Source: JAADFF01 sp013153035
GTDB lineage: Bacteria > Coprothermobacterota > Coprothermobacteria > Coprothermobacterales > JAADFF01
DNA: 64,000 bases
NCBI GenBank assembly: GCA_026184435.1
Contig: CP046447.1
Reading direction: 5' to 3' (one strand)
Shown: in pieces, positions 27,399 through 37,157 of the stretch
Layout: each line of letters opens with the position of its first letter
Position numbering within the stretch: position 1 is the first letter of the stretch
Made by a program: the position numbers and the translations under genes
Notes under the pieces: model-generated
What the model was told of the DNA's origin: nothing
Database searches by the model: none
Seen by the model: the letters and a program-made list of their open reading frames with translations, nothing else

Positions 27399-28538
27399 TT
27401 AACCTCTCAAGACTTTGAGATATATCTCCCTTACCTCCTCCTCGGTGGGTACATAAGGTAAAGAGGTTTTATATGCCTTTATACGATGCATGGCTCTACG
27501 GGTCCAGTCATTTATGTCCATACGGGTATCGGCACCCCACTCAACAAGGCTGTGGGGCATATTGAATTTATCTCTCAGGTTATATATAAATTCTAATATA
27601 TCCATGCCAAGGCGGAGTTTCATAAGCTCCACTTTACCGTGAATAAGTGGACCACCACGGGCTATATTCTTTTCAAGCACAGGAGGAAGGAGAAGCGCAT
27701 TAATGAGACCATGGGGTACATCTAAATCCTCTGAAATAGGAAATCCAAGAAAATGGGTAAGGCCTACGCCGGCATCGTTGATAACAATGCCACCAAGCAG
27801 AGCAGCAAGGGACATATCTGAGCGGGCCTCTATATCTTTCCCTTTTTCTGCAGCACGAACGAAGCTTTTCTGAACAAGATATATACCTTTAAGGGCAAGT
27901 GGCTCGATAATAGGGTTAGAATGGCAAGAGAAATAACCTTCTATAAGATGGGCAACAGCCTCAAAACCACTATACACAGTATTTTCATAGTCAAGGGTGA
28001 GCGTAGTAGTAGGATCCACCACAGCAACCTTGGGAACAATCTTCGAAGAGTGTATGACATCCCACTTGCCATTTACCGATATCTGGGCATAGTGGGTAAC
28101 CTCTCCACCACTTCCAGCAGTTGTTGGGACAGCAATAATGGGAAGTGCCATCTTTACCTTACCCTTGCCCAGATAATCTTCAACAATACCATGCCTGCTC
28201 ACAGCGGCAACAGCTACTCCCTTTGTTGCATCCATAACACTACCGCCACCTATAGCCATAAGCACATCGGCCTTCATCTCTTTAACAAGTGAGGCTATAT
28301 GATTGATAACCTCAAATGGCCTATGGTTGTCTTCAAGCGAATAAATATGATAATGGATATCAGCCTCGGAAAGCATATTTTCCAATTTATCAAGCAACCC
28401 GGCAATACGTAAAGATTTTCTAGTGGTAATAACAAACACAGAATCTCCCATTGGTTTAACAATCTCTGGTAACATGTCAAATGTGCTTTCGCCAAATATG
28501 ACCTTTGTAGGCATAAAATGCATAAACTGTCTCAACAT
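27399..28538 (-). CDS. Iron-dependent alcohol dehydrogenase family protein, altered metal site
   Basis: 379 residues, normal length for group III Fe-ADH (NAD(P)H-linked alcohol or aldehyde oxidoreductase). GGGSVMDATKG binds the cofactor and PTTAGSGGEVTHYA is typical. Compared with FucO, the metal ligands His (AVAHLIEG), His (GLTHFLGF) and His (DVPHGLINALLLP) are kept, but the Asp ligand is Glu (GFEAVAH) and the nearby conserved His is Phe. Activity or metal may differ. The ATG overlaps the HD-GYP stop (TAATG), so it is the third gene of that operon. Confidence 0.88.
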   Translation of the reverse strand: MLRQFMHFMPTKVIFGESTFDMLPEIVKPMGDSVFVITTRKSLRIAGLLDKLENMLSEADIHYHIYSLEDNHRPFEVINHIASLVKEMKADVLMAIGGGSVMDATKGVAVAAVSRHGIVEDYLGKGKVKMALPIIAVPTTAGSGGEVTHYAQISVNGKWDVIHSSKIVPKVAVVDPTTTLTLDYENTVYSGFEAVAHLIEGYFSCHSNPIIEPLALKGIYLVQKSFVRAAEKGKDIEARSDMSLAALLGGIVINDAGVGLTHFLGFPISEDLDVPHGLINALLLPPVLEKNIARGGPLIHGKVELMKLRLGMDILEFIYNLRDKFNMPHSLVEWGADTRMDINDWTRRAMHRIKAYKTSLPYVPTEEEVREIYLKVLRG

Positions 28539-31057
28539 TAGTCCCCCCTAAGCAGTCTTTTTATATCTTCCATGAAGACAATGGGTCTGCCCATTGTCTT
28601 AGCAAGCAACAATAGTACATTTGCATAATGCAATATACTACGACGATCTGTAAAATCTTCTGGATACCTTAAAACAGCTATCTTAAAGATATCCCTATTT
28701 AAGGGTATCACATCATGGATCTTACTCCGCAACTTGGCAAGCAAACGCTCTATTTCTTCCTTTGACGGGTAGTCTTTGTCAAATAGCACGGCAATATGAT
28801 CACCATCAAGTCGTCCCACATCTGCTCTGGAACCATATGCCTCTTTGAGCATAGATTCTGCAATATCCAAAATCTTGTCGCCAATATGCTTTCCATACTT
28901 AGTGTTGATATAAAACATGCCATTGACATCAACAATCATAAACATATATTTATTAAGCGTTCGGAAGACCTTTTCCATAATTTCAGGAGAACGGAAAGAT
29001 AGAGGTGAAGGCACCTGTTCTTTAACTTCGGCAACCTTCCCGTCTTTATATAGCTCAATAAAGGCATCGACAATATCGGGATCAAACTGCTTACCCTTAC
29101 CCTTAATAAGCTCATTTATCGCCACATCCTCTGGTAAGGCATGTCTATATGGTCTATCAGTTGTCATAGCATCATAGGCATCGACAACGGCAATAATACG
29201 GGCAATGAGAGGAAGGTCTTTTCCCTTTAAGCCACCGGGATACCCCATACCATCATAACGGGTATGGTGATGCAGGATACCGGGAATAAGGTCGGTAAAT
29301 CTACCAAGCTTTTCAATGATAGATGCCGATATAATAGGATGTTTTTTCATATACTCCCACTCATCATCGCTCAAGGGTGCAGGTTTCAAAAGGACCCTAT
29401 CAGGCACGCCCTCTTTTCCCATATCGTGGAGTAAGGCCGCTTTATATACCTTATCAATGTCTTCCGATGAAAGATTGAGCTTCTCGGCAAGTAGCTTGCC
29501 ATATAAAGCTACTCGACTACTATGACCAGCCGTATATGGATCTTTAACCTCCAGAGCGCTGAGAAGGGCGAGTAAAGAATTAAGAACGATCTCATCAGAA
29601 GAGGCCTTCAGCCTAGAGAGCATAATACGGACGGTAAGCATATATGAAACAATGCTAACAAGATCCTCAAGAAGCCTGATATCTTTGCTCCTCTCATCTC
29701 TTATCAAAACCACCAGTAAACCCTCTATCATATCCCCGAAACCCAATGTTGAGATTATAGCCCTATCAAATGTAGATATAAAATTCACACCTGTCATAAT
29801 TGTATCTTTAACATTCGCACCCTTTTTTATTTCCTCCACATAGGTACCTGTCATTCCCCTAAAGTATTTGTCCCAATAATTGCTATATACCCTCATGCCA
29901 GTGGCAGTTCCACCTAAAGGAACAACACCAGCATATGCTTTTATACGATATGCATCTCCCTCTTTTACCATCATGAAAACCGCATCAACATCAAGAACAT
30001 CACGCACACTATCCATAATCTTATTAAGATAGGTTGTATCATTCTCATCAAATTCCCCGCCAAGCCGCGAAAACAAACTGTAAATACCAGAAAGGGTAGT
30101 TTCAACACCGGCAAACTTATCAAGTTCATAGGCAAGATTATCAAGGAGAACATAGATAATATTAGCCGGATATAGGTAAGAGTAACTCCGCCTACGATGT
30201 TTCGTAATGATAGTCCTATCAAGCATCTGGGATCTAACATAGGTTGTATATACATGTTGGAGATCATCAAGGGGTAAAAAGTACCGATACTCTAAGAAAT
30301 GGTATATTCCATACAAAATATACGCAACTAAGGCAAAGAAAATGTAATACCGCAATACAAAATGTCCAAAGGGAAATACCTGCTCGTCAAAGACAAGTGC
30401 CATAGATAAAAATCTACCGCGGGCATATGAAATAGCCCTATTGCCACTCACAAGAACATTTTCGTCATCCTTTTTAACTAAGAATGCCGACATATCAAAG
30501 ACCTCACCCAGTGCAATAGGCATTCCCTCAGCGGTAAAGAGCATGACATTGACCTTGTCGGTATTTATCGTAGAACTCAAAATTCTATAGACACTACTTT
30601 CCAGATAACGAGCTGGAAATACAACAACAATAAGCTTATTTTTATCCCAAGACGGAACAAAGCCTACTACCATACCATAATAGGTCAAATACATTCGGGG
30701 AATGACTTTAACAGGTTCATCATCCATATACCGCTTAATCTTTGGATATATGACCATGGCACTATACTTTGAAATACCATCTAAATTGGTAGACCACAAT
30801 TGTCCATTGTCATATGCTATGTAACCAACATCTTTTATGGAAGCAGCTGCATTTTTATCTCCATATACAACAGAGGCAAACACCGATATATCACGGAGCA
30901 TATGAGATTCAACAGATTCAAGCAGAACTTTTGTTGTAGTAATATATTTATCTTTGAGGTGGTCATTGTATTTTTGCCACTGAGTATAAACAAAGATGGT
31001 ATAGAATGTCAGCAATAGAAATAATATAACAACAACAGCAAGAAACCGCCTTTTCAT
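28538..31057 (-). CDS. Membrane receptor with GAF, HD-GYP and degenerate GGDEF domains
   Basis: 839 residues from ATG 31057, which overlaps the upstream stop as ATGA; an ATG at 31090 behind GGGAG is the alternative. Order: TM1 (1-25), external sensor to about 235, TM2 (about 235-258), linker, GAF-like domain (about 345-490), HD-GYP with HSSRVALY, LLHDMGKEGVPD and HHHTRYDGMGYPGGLKG, then a GGDEF-like domain whose signature is degraded to GRLDGDH. HD-GYP domains hydrolyse cyclic di-GMP or related dinucleotides. GGDEF after HD-GYP is an uncommon order. Confidence 0.88.
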   Translation of the reverse strand: MKRRFLAVVVILFLLLTFYTIFVYTQWQKYNDHLKDKYITTTKVLLESVESHMLRDISVFASVVYGDKNAAASIKDVGYIAYDNGQLWSTNLDGISKYSAMVIYPKIKRYMDDEPVKVIPRMYLTYYGMVVGFVPSWDKNKLIVVVFPARYLESSVYRILSSTINTDKVNVMLFTAEGMPIALGEVFDMSAFLVKKDDENVLVSGNRAISYARGRFLSMALVFDEQVFPFGHFVLRYYIFFALVAYILYGIYHFLEYRYFLPLDDLQHVYTTYVRSQMLDRTIITKHRRRSYSYLYPANIIYVLLDNLAYELDKFAGVETTLSGIYSLFSRLGGEFDENDTTYLNKIMDSVRDVLDVDAVFMMVKEGDAYRIKAYAGVVPLGGTATGMRVYSNYWDKYFRGMTGTYVEEIKKGANVKDTIMTGVNFISTFDRAIISTLGFGDMIEGLLVVLIRDERSKDIRLLEDLVSIVSYMLTVRIMLSRLKASSDEIVLNSLLALLSALEVKDPYTAGHSSRVALYGKLLAEKLNLSSEDIDKVYKAALLHDMGKEGVPDRVLLKPAPLSDDEWEYMKKHPIISASIIEKLGRFTDLIPGILHHHTRYDGMGYPGGLKGKDLPLIARIIAVVDAYDAMTTDRPYRHALPEDVAINELIKGKGKQFDPDIVDAFIELYKDGKVAEVKEQVPSPLSFRSPEIMEKVFRTLNKYMFMIVDVNGMFYINTKYGKHIGDKILDIAESMLKEAYGSRADVGRLDGDHIAVLFDKDYPSKEEIERLLAKLRSKIHDVIPLNRDIFKIAVLRYPEDFTDRRSILHYANVLLLLAKTMGRPIVFMEDIKRLLRGD

Positions 31058-32172
31058 TCCGATAGATTCTGCTTGGTAACTATATGCCATGTTTCTCCCT
31101 CTGCTTTCAAAATGGTAATTGTCTTAAAGTCTCTTTCATATACATTATCTCTTTCTACAAAGGATATCGTCCCCGTTCTCCCCGAAAATTTCATATTCAA
31201 GAGCGCTTTCACAACGGCATCGGGAGAACGAGCCCCTGAAGTAACAACAGAAAGCACACTTGCAAGTGCATCATATGAAAGATCATAGTCATAATCTAAC
31301 ATGCCTACTTGCTTGATAGGAAGATAGTACACATAAAGATTTAAGCCATCTGGAAACCAACGGGTAAACATATATTTAACAGCACTATCTGTCATAAGAA
31401 AATTCCTGTAATCACCACTAAGTGCCAAAACAGTCTTATACAAATCGGCAAGCTTATAATCAACTACAAACACATACACATCATCTTTATTTAGCCGATA
31501 TTCATTGACAATAGCATCTACCGTGTTTTTTACACTTACAGGATCAGACATATTTACAACCTCTTCATCGACAACAACAGAAGAGGCTGTTTCTTTAAAA
31601 ACACGGGCCACCTCTCCAGACCATGTAATATTTTCTGAGTCCACCAATACAATAACAGGTTTATTAGGACCACTCTCTGTATACCAGCGGGCAAAAGCAC
31701 TAACAACAGGCTCGTCGTTGTAGATAATTCTAAAAAATCTATAATACAGATTTTTCAGCTCTGGAGATGAGGAACTTTGAGAAATAACAGGTATTTTCAT
31801 ACCATGTCTTGTCATTGCCGACAATAGTAATTTGGTCTCGGACGAGATATCCGTACCAACAATGGCGACAATTCTTCTACCATAGGCCATATCCTGCTGT
31901 ATACGGTTGATAAACGCATCTATATCCGCTTCCGTGTTTTTAGGTGTAAAATCAACAACCCTCACAGGCATGATACTCCGAGAATATCGCTCATAAGCAT
32001 CGCTAAAACCATTAATCATGGCAGGGCCAACATAAGGTGATGACACGACATAGACATACACAGGGGTAAAGAAGTAGTAGAAAACATATATGGCAACAAA
32101 GACAATGACAAATATGAGCCATGAAATCCAATGTCCTTTTATCTCTTCAAATATCTCTCTCAACATATCCAT
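31054..32172 (-). CDS. Membrane-anchored periplasmic-binding-like protein (type 1 fold)
   Basis: 372 residues. A cytoplasmic N-terminus and one transmembrane helix (about 14-35) are followed by an external domain of about 330 residues with the alternating alpha/beta pattern of branched-chain-amino-acid-type binding proteins (SPYVGPAMINGF, IVAIVGTDISSET, PVISQSSSSPEL, PVIVLVDSENITWSG). It lacks a lipobox and has no transporter genes beside it. It ends in an ATGA overlap with the HD-GYP gene, so it may present ligand to that receptor (inference). No clear SD precedes the ATG. Confidence 0.78.
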   Translation of the reverse strand: MDMLREIFEEIKGHWISWLIFVIVFVAIYVFYYFFTPVYVYVVSSPYVGPAMINGFSDAYERYSRSIMPVRVVDFTPKNTEADIDAFINRIQQDMAYGRRIVAIVGTDISSETKLLLSAMTRHGMKIPVISQSSSSPELKNLYYRFFRIIYNDEPVVSAFARWYTESGPNKPVIVLVDSENITWSGEVARVFKETASSVVVDEEVVNMSDPVSVKNTVDAIVNEYRLNKDDVYVFVVDYKLADLYKTVLALSGDYRNFLMTDSAVKYMFTRWFPDGLNLYVYYLPIKQVGMLDYDYDLSYDALASVLSVVTSGARSPDAVVKALLNMKFSGRTGTISFVERDNVYERDFKTITILKAEGETWHIVTKQNLSE

Positions 32173-32261
32173 GCTGTAAACATTTTACAATGAATCCATG
32201 CCTCTGAAAAACCTTTTAGTGCTTTATAATATAGTAAATAACTCTCCTAGGAGGCGGTCAT

Positions 32262-32750
32262 ATGAATATAATAAGCATGATAATCGTTATCTTAATGTTA
32301 ATCATAACAGCCATTGCTGCAATACCCATGATGGGAATGGAACCAATCACTTACGGTATACCACCATATACTGTTAGCTTAACACCGGGGATTATTGTAA
32401 TTATTCTCTCCACCCTATATCTTGTTTTTATACTGATAACTATACTTATTGCACAAAGCATTTCAAAACACAGTGAAAGGTCTATATCAGGGCTTGCACA
32501 AAAACTTGCAGATTGCCAATATGAAAAGAACAAACTTGTAGATGAAAACAGGCAGCTCATTAACGCCAAACAAGATTTAGAAAAGAAGGTACAGGAACTG
32601 GAAGAAGAACTAAAGAATCTTAGAGAAATGTATAATAAACAACTAGCTGTTATAGAAAGGCTGACACAAAACAATGAGGAAGAAAAGACGGAAACTTCTG
32701 AGAAATCAGAAAAGCACTCAACAGATCAACCCGACGGAACAGAGCAGTAA
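32262..32750 (+). CDS. Small two-helix membrane protein with coiled-coil tail
   Basis: 162 residues. Two hydrophobic helices (about 3-24 and 44-66) are followed by a heptad-rich coiled coil (about 80-138) and an acidic Ser/Thr/Glu tail. The layout is like LapA-domain (DUF1049) proteins, but I am not certain of the family. ATG follows AGGAGGCGGTCAT. Its last 77 nt overlap the start of the PBP gene in another frame. Confidence 0.75.
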   Translation: MNIISMIIVILMLIITAIAAIPMMGMEPITYGIPPYTVSLTPGIIVIILSTLYLVFILITILIAQSISKHSERSISGLAQKLADCQYEKNKLVDENRQLINAKQDLEKKVQELEEELKNLREMYNKQLAVIERLTQNNEEEKTETSEKSEKHSTDQPDGTEQ

Positions 32751-34422
32751 GCCGAGAAGTACACCACAAGCTGATGGTGGAAAGCCCTGTTATGCAGGAC
32801 AGGGCTTTCTTGTTATTGTAATACTGCTTTTTATAGCGTTTCTTATGTTCATTAGTATTCATATGACCATTATCTTCGGCTACAGTCCCACACTCTTAAA
32901 GCTATATTCCCCATTTGGAATCAACATAGGTAAGGGAGTTAGAGGGGCTATTATAGAAGGAGGAAAATACAATCTGCCACTGGCATACTCTATTCCCACC
33001 TATACATTATGGGTAAACCCCAATGAGCCTTCAACAGAAGGACAATACCTAATGATTGCTTACAGATTAGGACTTATCAGTCCATCTGCTCCCCGTGAAA
33101 AAAAGGAAAATGTTATCAGAGAGGTAGCAAACATTATCAAAGGGAAGATTCCACCAGACATGCCTATTAAAGTAAAACATACCAATTATAAATATTGGTG
33201 GGTAGACGACACAGAAGAACGCATATACCCCCATCACACTGCATCGTACACAATAGCAGCTCCTATCATAGGATTCACCACACCAAATGGCACTGGTATA
33301 GATGGTCTTGAACTAACACTTAATGATATACTGCGCACCAAATACATACCATATAAGAGTTTTCTTCTAAGAAATCCGGACATAGCCGTTAAAACCACAA
33401 TAGACTTAGGTATACAGTACAAAGCAGAAACCCTGCTCGATAAGATAGATGAAGAAATCAAGCCCATGTCATCGTGGATTGTTGTTATGACCCCTACAGG
33501 GGCTATTAAAGCCATGGCCATTAGACCAACCACACGACTTGATAAAAACCGAAAGCCCGTTTATAATCCCGTCATTAGCGGACGTTTCGAGATGGGCTCT
33601 GTTTTAAAACCGCTCACACTTATGTGGGCAATGGAAAAAATCGGATTAAAACTCACAGACACTTTTGATGACCCCGGTAGCTTTCAGGTAGGTAAGTATA
33701 CCATCAAATCTGTTATACCTGCTGGAAAAAATGCAACAGTACTGAAGGGACTAAAATTATCGGCAAATGTTGTGTTTGCACAAATAGCACTGAAATTAGG
33801 CTATGAAAACTATATATCAGAAGCTAAACTTTTCGGACTGGACAAACCAACAGGTATAGAGCTTCCCGGTGAGGTATCCGGTATACTTCCCCCTAAAGGC
33901 GATGTTTACCTTGCAGTATCGGGCTTTGGATATGGCATCTACATAACCCCCATTGAACTTCTTAGAGCATATACCCCTATTGCAACAGGAGGGTTATTAT
34001 ATAATCCTACCCTACTAGAGGGTGTGTATATTGGAGATAAATACATACCTGCCCCGCACAAGCCCCCCAAGAGGGTTATATCGGAAAAGGTCGCCGATAC
34101 AGTTAGGAAGGCACTAACCGAAGTAGTACAGGACTCTATTGTCAGGGCAAGGGTGTTTGTCTCCGGAAAAGAGATCAAAGTTGCAGGAAAAACAGGAACA
34201 GCAGAAATTGCCATGCATGGAGAATATTCCTCTAAACAGCGTATGTTTACATTTATTGGTATGTTTCCAGCAGACAATCCTGAGTATATTATTATGACGA
34301 GTGTATACAGACCAGAGCATCTTCCTAAAGGTGTACGCTTTGCATCCCAAGTAGCAGCCCCCATATTCCGAGAAATAGCCACATTTATTGCAACAAGAGA
34401 GGGTATGCTTCCCAACAAATAA
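32674..34422 (+). CDS. Class B penicillin-binding protein (peptidoglycan transpeptidase)
   Basis: 582 residues. A basic cytoplasmic tail and one TM helix (about 45-66) precede an external dimerisation region and the transpeptidase. The catalytic motifs are SVLK (Ser309, Lys312), SAN (363-365) and KTG (506-508). FtsI/SpoVD-type enzymes cross-link peptidoglycan in division or elongation; which one cannot be decided. There is no PASTA domain. The only plausible start is the ATG at 32674 inside the upstream gene; no SD is obvious, suggesting coupled translation. The gene is shorter than most class B PBPs. Confidence 0.9.
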   Translation: MRKKRRKLLRNQKSTQQINPTEQSSKPRSTPQADGGKPCYAGQGFLVIVILLFIAFLMFISIHMTIIFGYSPTLLKLYSPFGINIGKGVRGAIIEGGKYNLPLAYSIPTYTLWVNPNEPSTEGQYLMIAYRLGLISPSAPREKKENVIREVANIIKGKIPPDMPIKVKHTNYKYWWVDDTEERIYPHHTASYTIAAPIIGFTTPNGTGIDGLELTLNDILRTKYIPYKSFLLRNPDIAVKTTIDLGIQYKAETLLDKIDEEIKPMSSWIVVMTPTGAIKAMAIRPTTRLDKNRKPVYNPVISGRFEMGSVLKPLTLMWAMEKIGLKLTDTFDDPGSFQVGKYTIKSVIPAGKNATVLKGLKLSANVVFAQIALKLGYENYISEAKLFGLDKPTGIELPGEVSGILPPKGDVYLAVSGFGYGIYITPIELLRAYTPIATGGLLYNPTLLEGVYIGDKYIPAPHKPPKRVISEKVADTVRKALTEVVQDSIVRARVFVSGKEIKVAGKTGTAEIAMHGEYSSKQRMFTFIGMFPADNPEYIIMTSVYRPEHLPKGVRFASQVAAPIFREIATFIATREGMLPNK

Positions 34423-34539
34423 AATGCTTTTCTTAGATACACAGAAACCCGATAGAAGCCACGATATAACCTAATAATCAACTTCTATTTTGTGTCCGCA
34501 TATTTTCACCATGAAGTTTGTTTCAAACGATAAGCAAAA

Positions 34540-34561
34540 AGGGGAGGTTCACACCTCCCCT
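34540..34561 (-). terminator. Intrinsic terminator after the DUF505 gene
   Basis: Stem AGGGGAGGT / ACCTCCCCT with a 4-nt loop; on the minus strand TTTTTGC follows. The rest of 34423-34584 shows nothing else that I can support. Confidence 0.85.
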
Positions 34562-34584
34562 CTATCAAACGCTTACATGCTTCT

Positions 34585-36381
34585 TTACACTTCTACAAGA
34601 ACCTCTACCCAGTCGTGCTCTTTCTTGTTGATCTCATCAACAGCCTTAAGCAGATACTGACCTGCCTCAGACAGGCTGTTTGTCAGAATAAACTTAGCCT
34701 CACGGGCAAGAACAAGTATCTTGTTAAAGGTATCTGGGTCTACACCCACAGCCTTTTCTACATACTTCCAGTTTTCTGGTTTAATTCTCACCTTGTGCTC
34801 CTTGACATAGAGAGAACCAACCTCTCTAACTGCCTCAAGCAACCTGATAACAAGTGGTGTAACAGGTGTTGCCAAGCCTGTTGGTGTTCCAGAAAGAGCT
34901 CTCTTCATGTACTGACCAGCCTGTGTGAGAACAACAACACCTGTGGGTAGCAGATTGACAAGCCCCTTAGCCTCGAGTTTCTGCAAACCAACACGTGCAT
35001 CTTCCTCTTCGCCCTTGAAATATGGCTGAATAAGCTCTTCTTCTACAAAGAGGCCTCTTGTAAATGGTATACGGCCCAACAGCTTGGCCTCAACTTTGGT
35101 AATCAGTGGTCTCTTGCGAACCTCTGTTGCCAGTCTTGCAAACATCAAACCAGCCTTGGTAGGATATGCGTCAGATACAAGACCTTCCTCACGGGCAAGG
35201 TTATACCACTCTACATTTGGTGCTGCAAACTCAAGACGGGTAATGGTAATGGCCTTAACTGCCTCGGAGTTTACATCCTTACCTGTACGATTCTCCATAA
35301 CTTCTTTACCATAAGGTGTTATCTCATAGACAAGGTATTTACCACTACCCTTGCGGTGCTCGCGAGATGTAATAAGGTCAAAAGCCTCAAGGTTAAACAG
35401 TGCCAGAGGTACATCATACTCTTTAAACTCCCAGTTCTCCTTGACATATTTCTTAATCTGGTCTACTGTGGGGAATATCTCAGGATTCTGCTCAAACTTC
35501 TCCCACAGAGTTTCAATAACATCCATGAGCTTAATCTCAAGGTCGTCAACATGGAATGTTGGAATCTTCTTGTAAACACCCTTGCGATAAATCTTATAGG
35601 CAAGATAGAGATGCTCACCGGCTGGAAGTATCTCCTCACTCATACCCATAAAACCACGAATCATGAGTATCTCTTTTTCAGATTCAGAAAGCATATCGCC
35701 CCTCATAGCACGGGCAATAAGCTCCAAGATGCTCTCATCGATGACAACATCCATAAATGTTGCTGCACCCTTCTTAAGGGCCATGCGAATCTGCTGACCA
35801 AGTCCTGTAAGGGCATAAATGTCAGATGTTGGAACAGAGAATGCGATAAGTCTCATAGACTCAAGCTCAAGAAGCTTATCCCCACCAACAGGGAGTCTTC
35901 CCCTCTCACCGGGACCTGGTGGCATATCTTTAATATACTCTGCAAGCTCTTTGGTAATAACCAGTCTGGGGTGGCTTGCATCGTAAACATCAGAGAGTGC
36001 CTCTGCCTCTGGTGTTAACTTACCATCTTCGGCAAACCCTCTCTTTGTGAGCTCATCGGCAACCCTACCTTTCACCCTGCTTTGAGCCTGACGACTATAT
36101 CTAATCATGGATATCACTTCACTGCCAATCCACCTAAAGGAGTCTTCCCACTCCTCAGGTTTAGGCAGTTTACCTGCCTCAATGAGGTTCTCCATAATCT
36201 CTGCAAGCATATTACCTGCAAATGTCAGTTCATACTCATCAATACCAGCTAGACGGACAAGTCCGGCAAGCTCAAGCTGCCACAGTGTTTCACGCTGGGC
36301 ATCGCTATAAGAGCTAACATCTACTTCGCCCTTTCTATAAAGATTTTGAATCATCAGTGCATGATCTTTCAGTATAACCAT
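34585..36381 (-). CDS. DUF505-type winged-helix repeat protein
   Basis: 598 residues, soluble, without signal or membrane segment. It consists of repeated helical/winged-helix-like units with recurring phrases such as LTxAGxxL, LTGLGQQI, ITPYGKEVM, LTQAGQYMKRAL and LSEAGQYLLKA. This matches my recollection of DUF505 proteins, known from thermophilic methanogens and Aquificota, of unknown function. DNA or RNA binding is possible from the fold. Start ATG 36381 follows GGAGGTGAATGGC. Single gene with its own terminator. Confidence 0.65.
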   Translation of the reverse strand: MVILKDHALMIQNLYRKGEVDVSSYSDAQRETLWQLELAGLVRLAGIDEYELTFAGNMLAEIMENLIEAGKLPKPEEWEDSFRWIGSEVISMIRYSRQAQSRVKGRVADELTKRGFAEDGKLTPEAEALSDVYDASHPRLVITKELAEYIKDMPPGPGERGRLPVGGDKLLELESMRLIAFSVPTSDIYALTGLGQQIRMALKKGAATFMDVVIDESILELIARAMRGDMLSESEKEILMIRGFMGMSEEILPAGEHLYLAYKIYRKGVYKKIPTFHVDDLEIKLMDVIETLWEKFEQNPEIFPTVDQIKKYVKENWEFKEYDVPLALFNLEAFDLITSREHRKGSGKYLVYEITPYGKEVMENRTGKDVNSEAVKAITITRLEFAAPNVEWYNLAREEGLVSDAYPTKAGLMFARLATEVRKRPLITKVEAKLLGRIPFTRGLFVEEELIQPYFKGEEEDARVGLQKLEAKGLVNLLPTGVVVLTQAGQYMKRALSGTPTGLATPVTPLVIRLLEAVREVGSLYVKEHKVRIKPENWKYVEKAVGVDPDTFNKILVLAREAKFILTNSLSEAGQYLLKAVDEINKKEHDWVEVLVEV

Positions 36382-36451
36382 GCCATTCACCTCCGCCAAA
36401 GATTTTTATGATACACCCTCCACATGAGGGATTACCAGATAATAAAAGTTT

Positions 36452-37069
36452 TTATACATCCCTCTTCTTCTGCCAAGGCATACGTGTTTTTCGCTCTGTT
36501 CCATTTATAAGCCTGACAACATTGCTGCGATGTGCAAATACTATAAGCAAAAACATAAAAAGAAATGTCAAAGTAACAGGCATAGGGGCGTAAAAATAGG
36601 CACACAAAGTGCCAAATAAAAATGCCATCATAGATGCCAACGAAACATAGTTGGTAATTGAGGCCACAGCAACCCATACTAAAAATGCAAACAGAGCACA
36701 ACCTGTACAAAGTCCAAGTCCCACCCCAAATGAAGTGGCTATTCCCTTTCCACCTCTAAACTTCAAATAGACAGAAAATATATGCCCAACAACAGCAGCT
36801 GCACCTGTTAGAGCCCACACCTTAGGGTCACTGAAGAACATACGGGCAACAACAACGGGAATCAAACCTTTAGAGATATCCAGAAGAGCCGTAAGGCCAC
36901 CGGCCTTGGCACCAAGCACCCTGTAAACATTGGTTGCCCCCGTGTTTCCGCTACCTTCTTTCCGCACATCAACACCATACATATATTTACCAATAAGATA
37001 TCCAAATGGTATTGCCCCCAAAAAATAGGCAAACAAAACAGGTAGCCACCAACCTGTTTCCACAGACAC
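36452..37069 (-). CDS. plsY: Acyl-phosphate:glycerol-3-phosphate acyltransferase
   Basis: 205 residues, five or more TM helices. It acylates glycerol 3-phosphate using acyl-phosphate. Motifs GSGNTGATNVYR, HIFSVYLKFRGGKGIAT and HRSNVVRLINGTE are the three conserved cytoplasmic loops. GTG 37069 abuts GGAGGG; GTG 37063 has better spacing and may be the true start. A perfect inverted repeat TGTTAG-CATT-CTAACA (37089-37104) lies between it and the divergent gene. Confidence 0.94.
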   Translation of the reverse strand: MSVETGWWLPVLFAYFLGAIPFGYLIGKYMYGVDVRKEGSGNTGATNVYRVLGAKAGGLTALLDISKGLIPVVVARMFFSDPKVWALTGAAAVVGHIFSVYLKFRGGKGIATSFGVGLGLCTGCALFAFLVWVAVASITNYVSLASMMAFLFGTLCAYFYAPMPVTLTFLFMFLLIVFAHRSNVVRLINGTERKTRMPWQKKRDV

Positions 37070-37088
37070 CCCTCCATTCTTTCCTTTC

Positions 37089-37104
37089 TGTTAGCATTCT
37101 AACA
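37089..37104. promoter_or_regulatory. Inverted repeat between divergent plsY and the 37158 gene
   Basis: TGTTAG, 4-nt spacer, CTAACA. Its position between divergent genes would suit an operator; no regulator can be named. Confidence 0.35.
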
Positions 37105-37157
37105 TAGGCACCCTCATAGTAGAATATAAATACAACAGATAAGGGAGGGGACCACAG

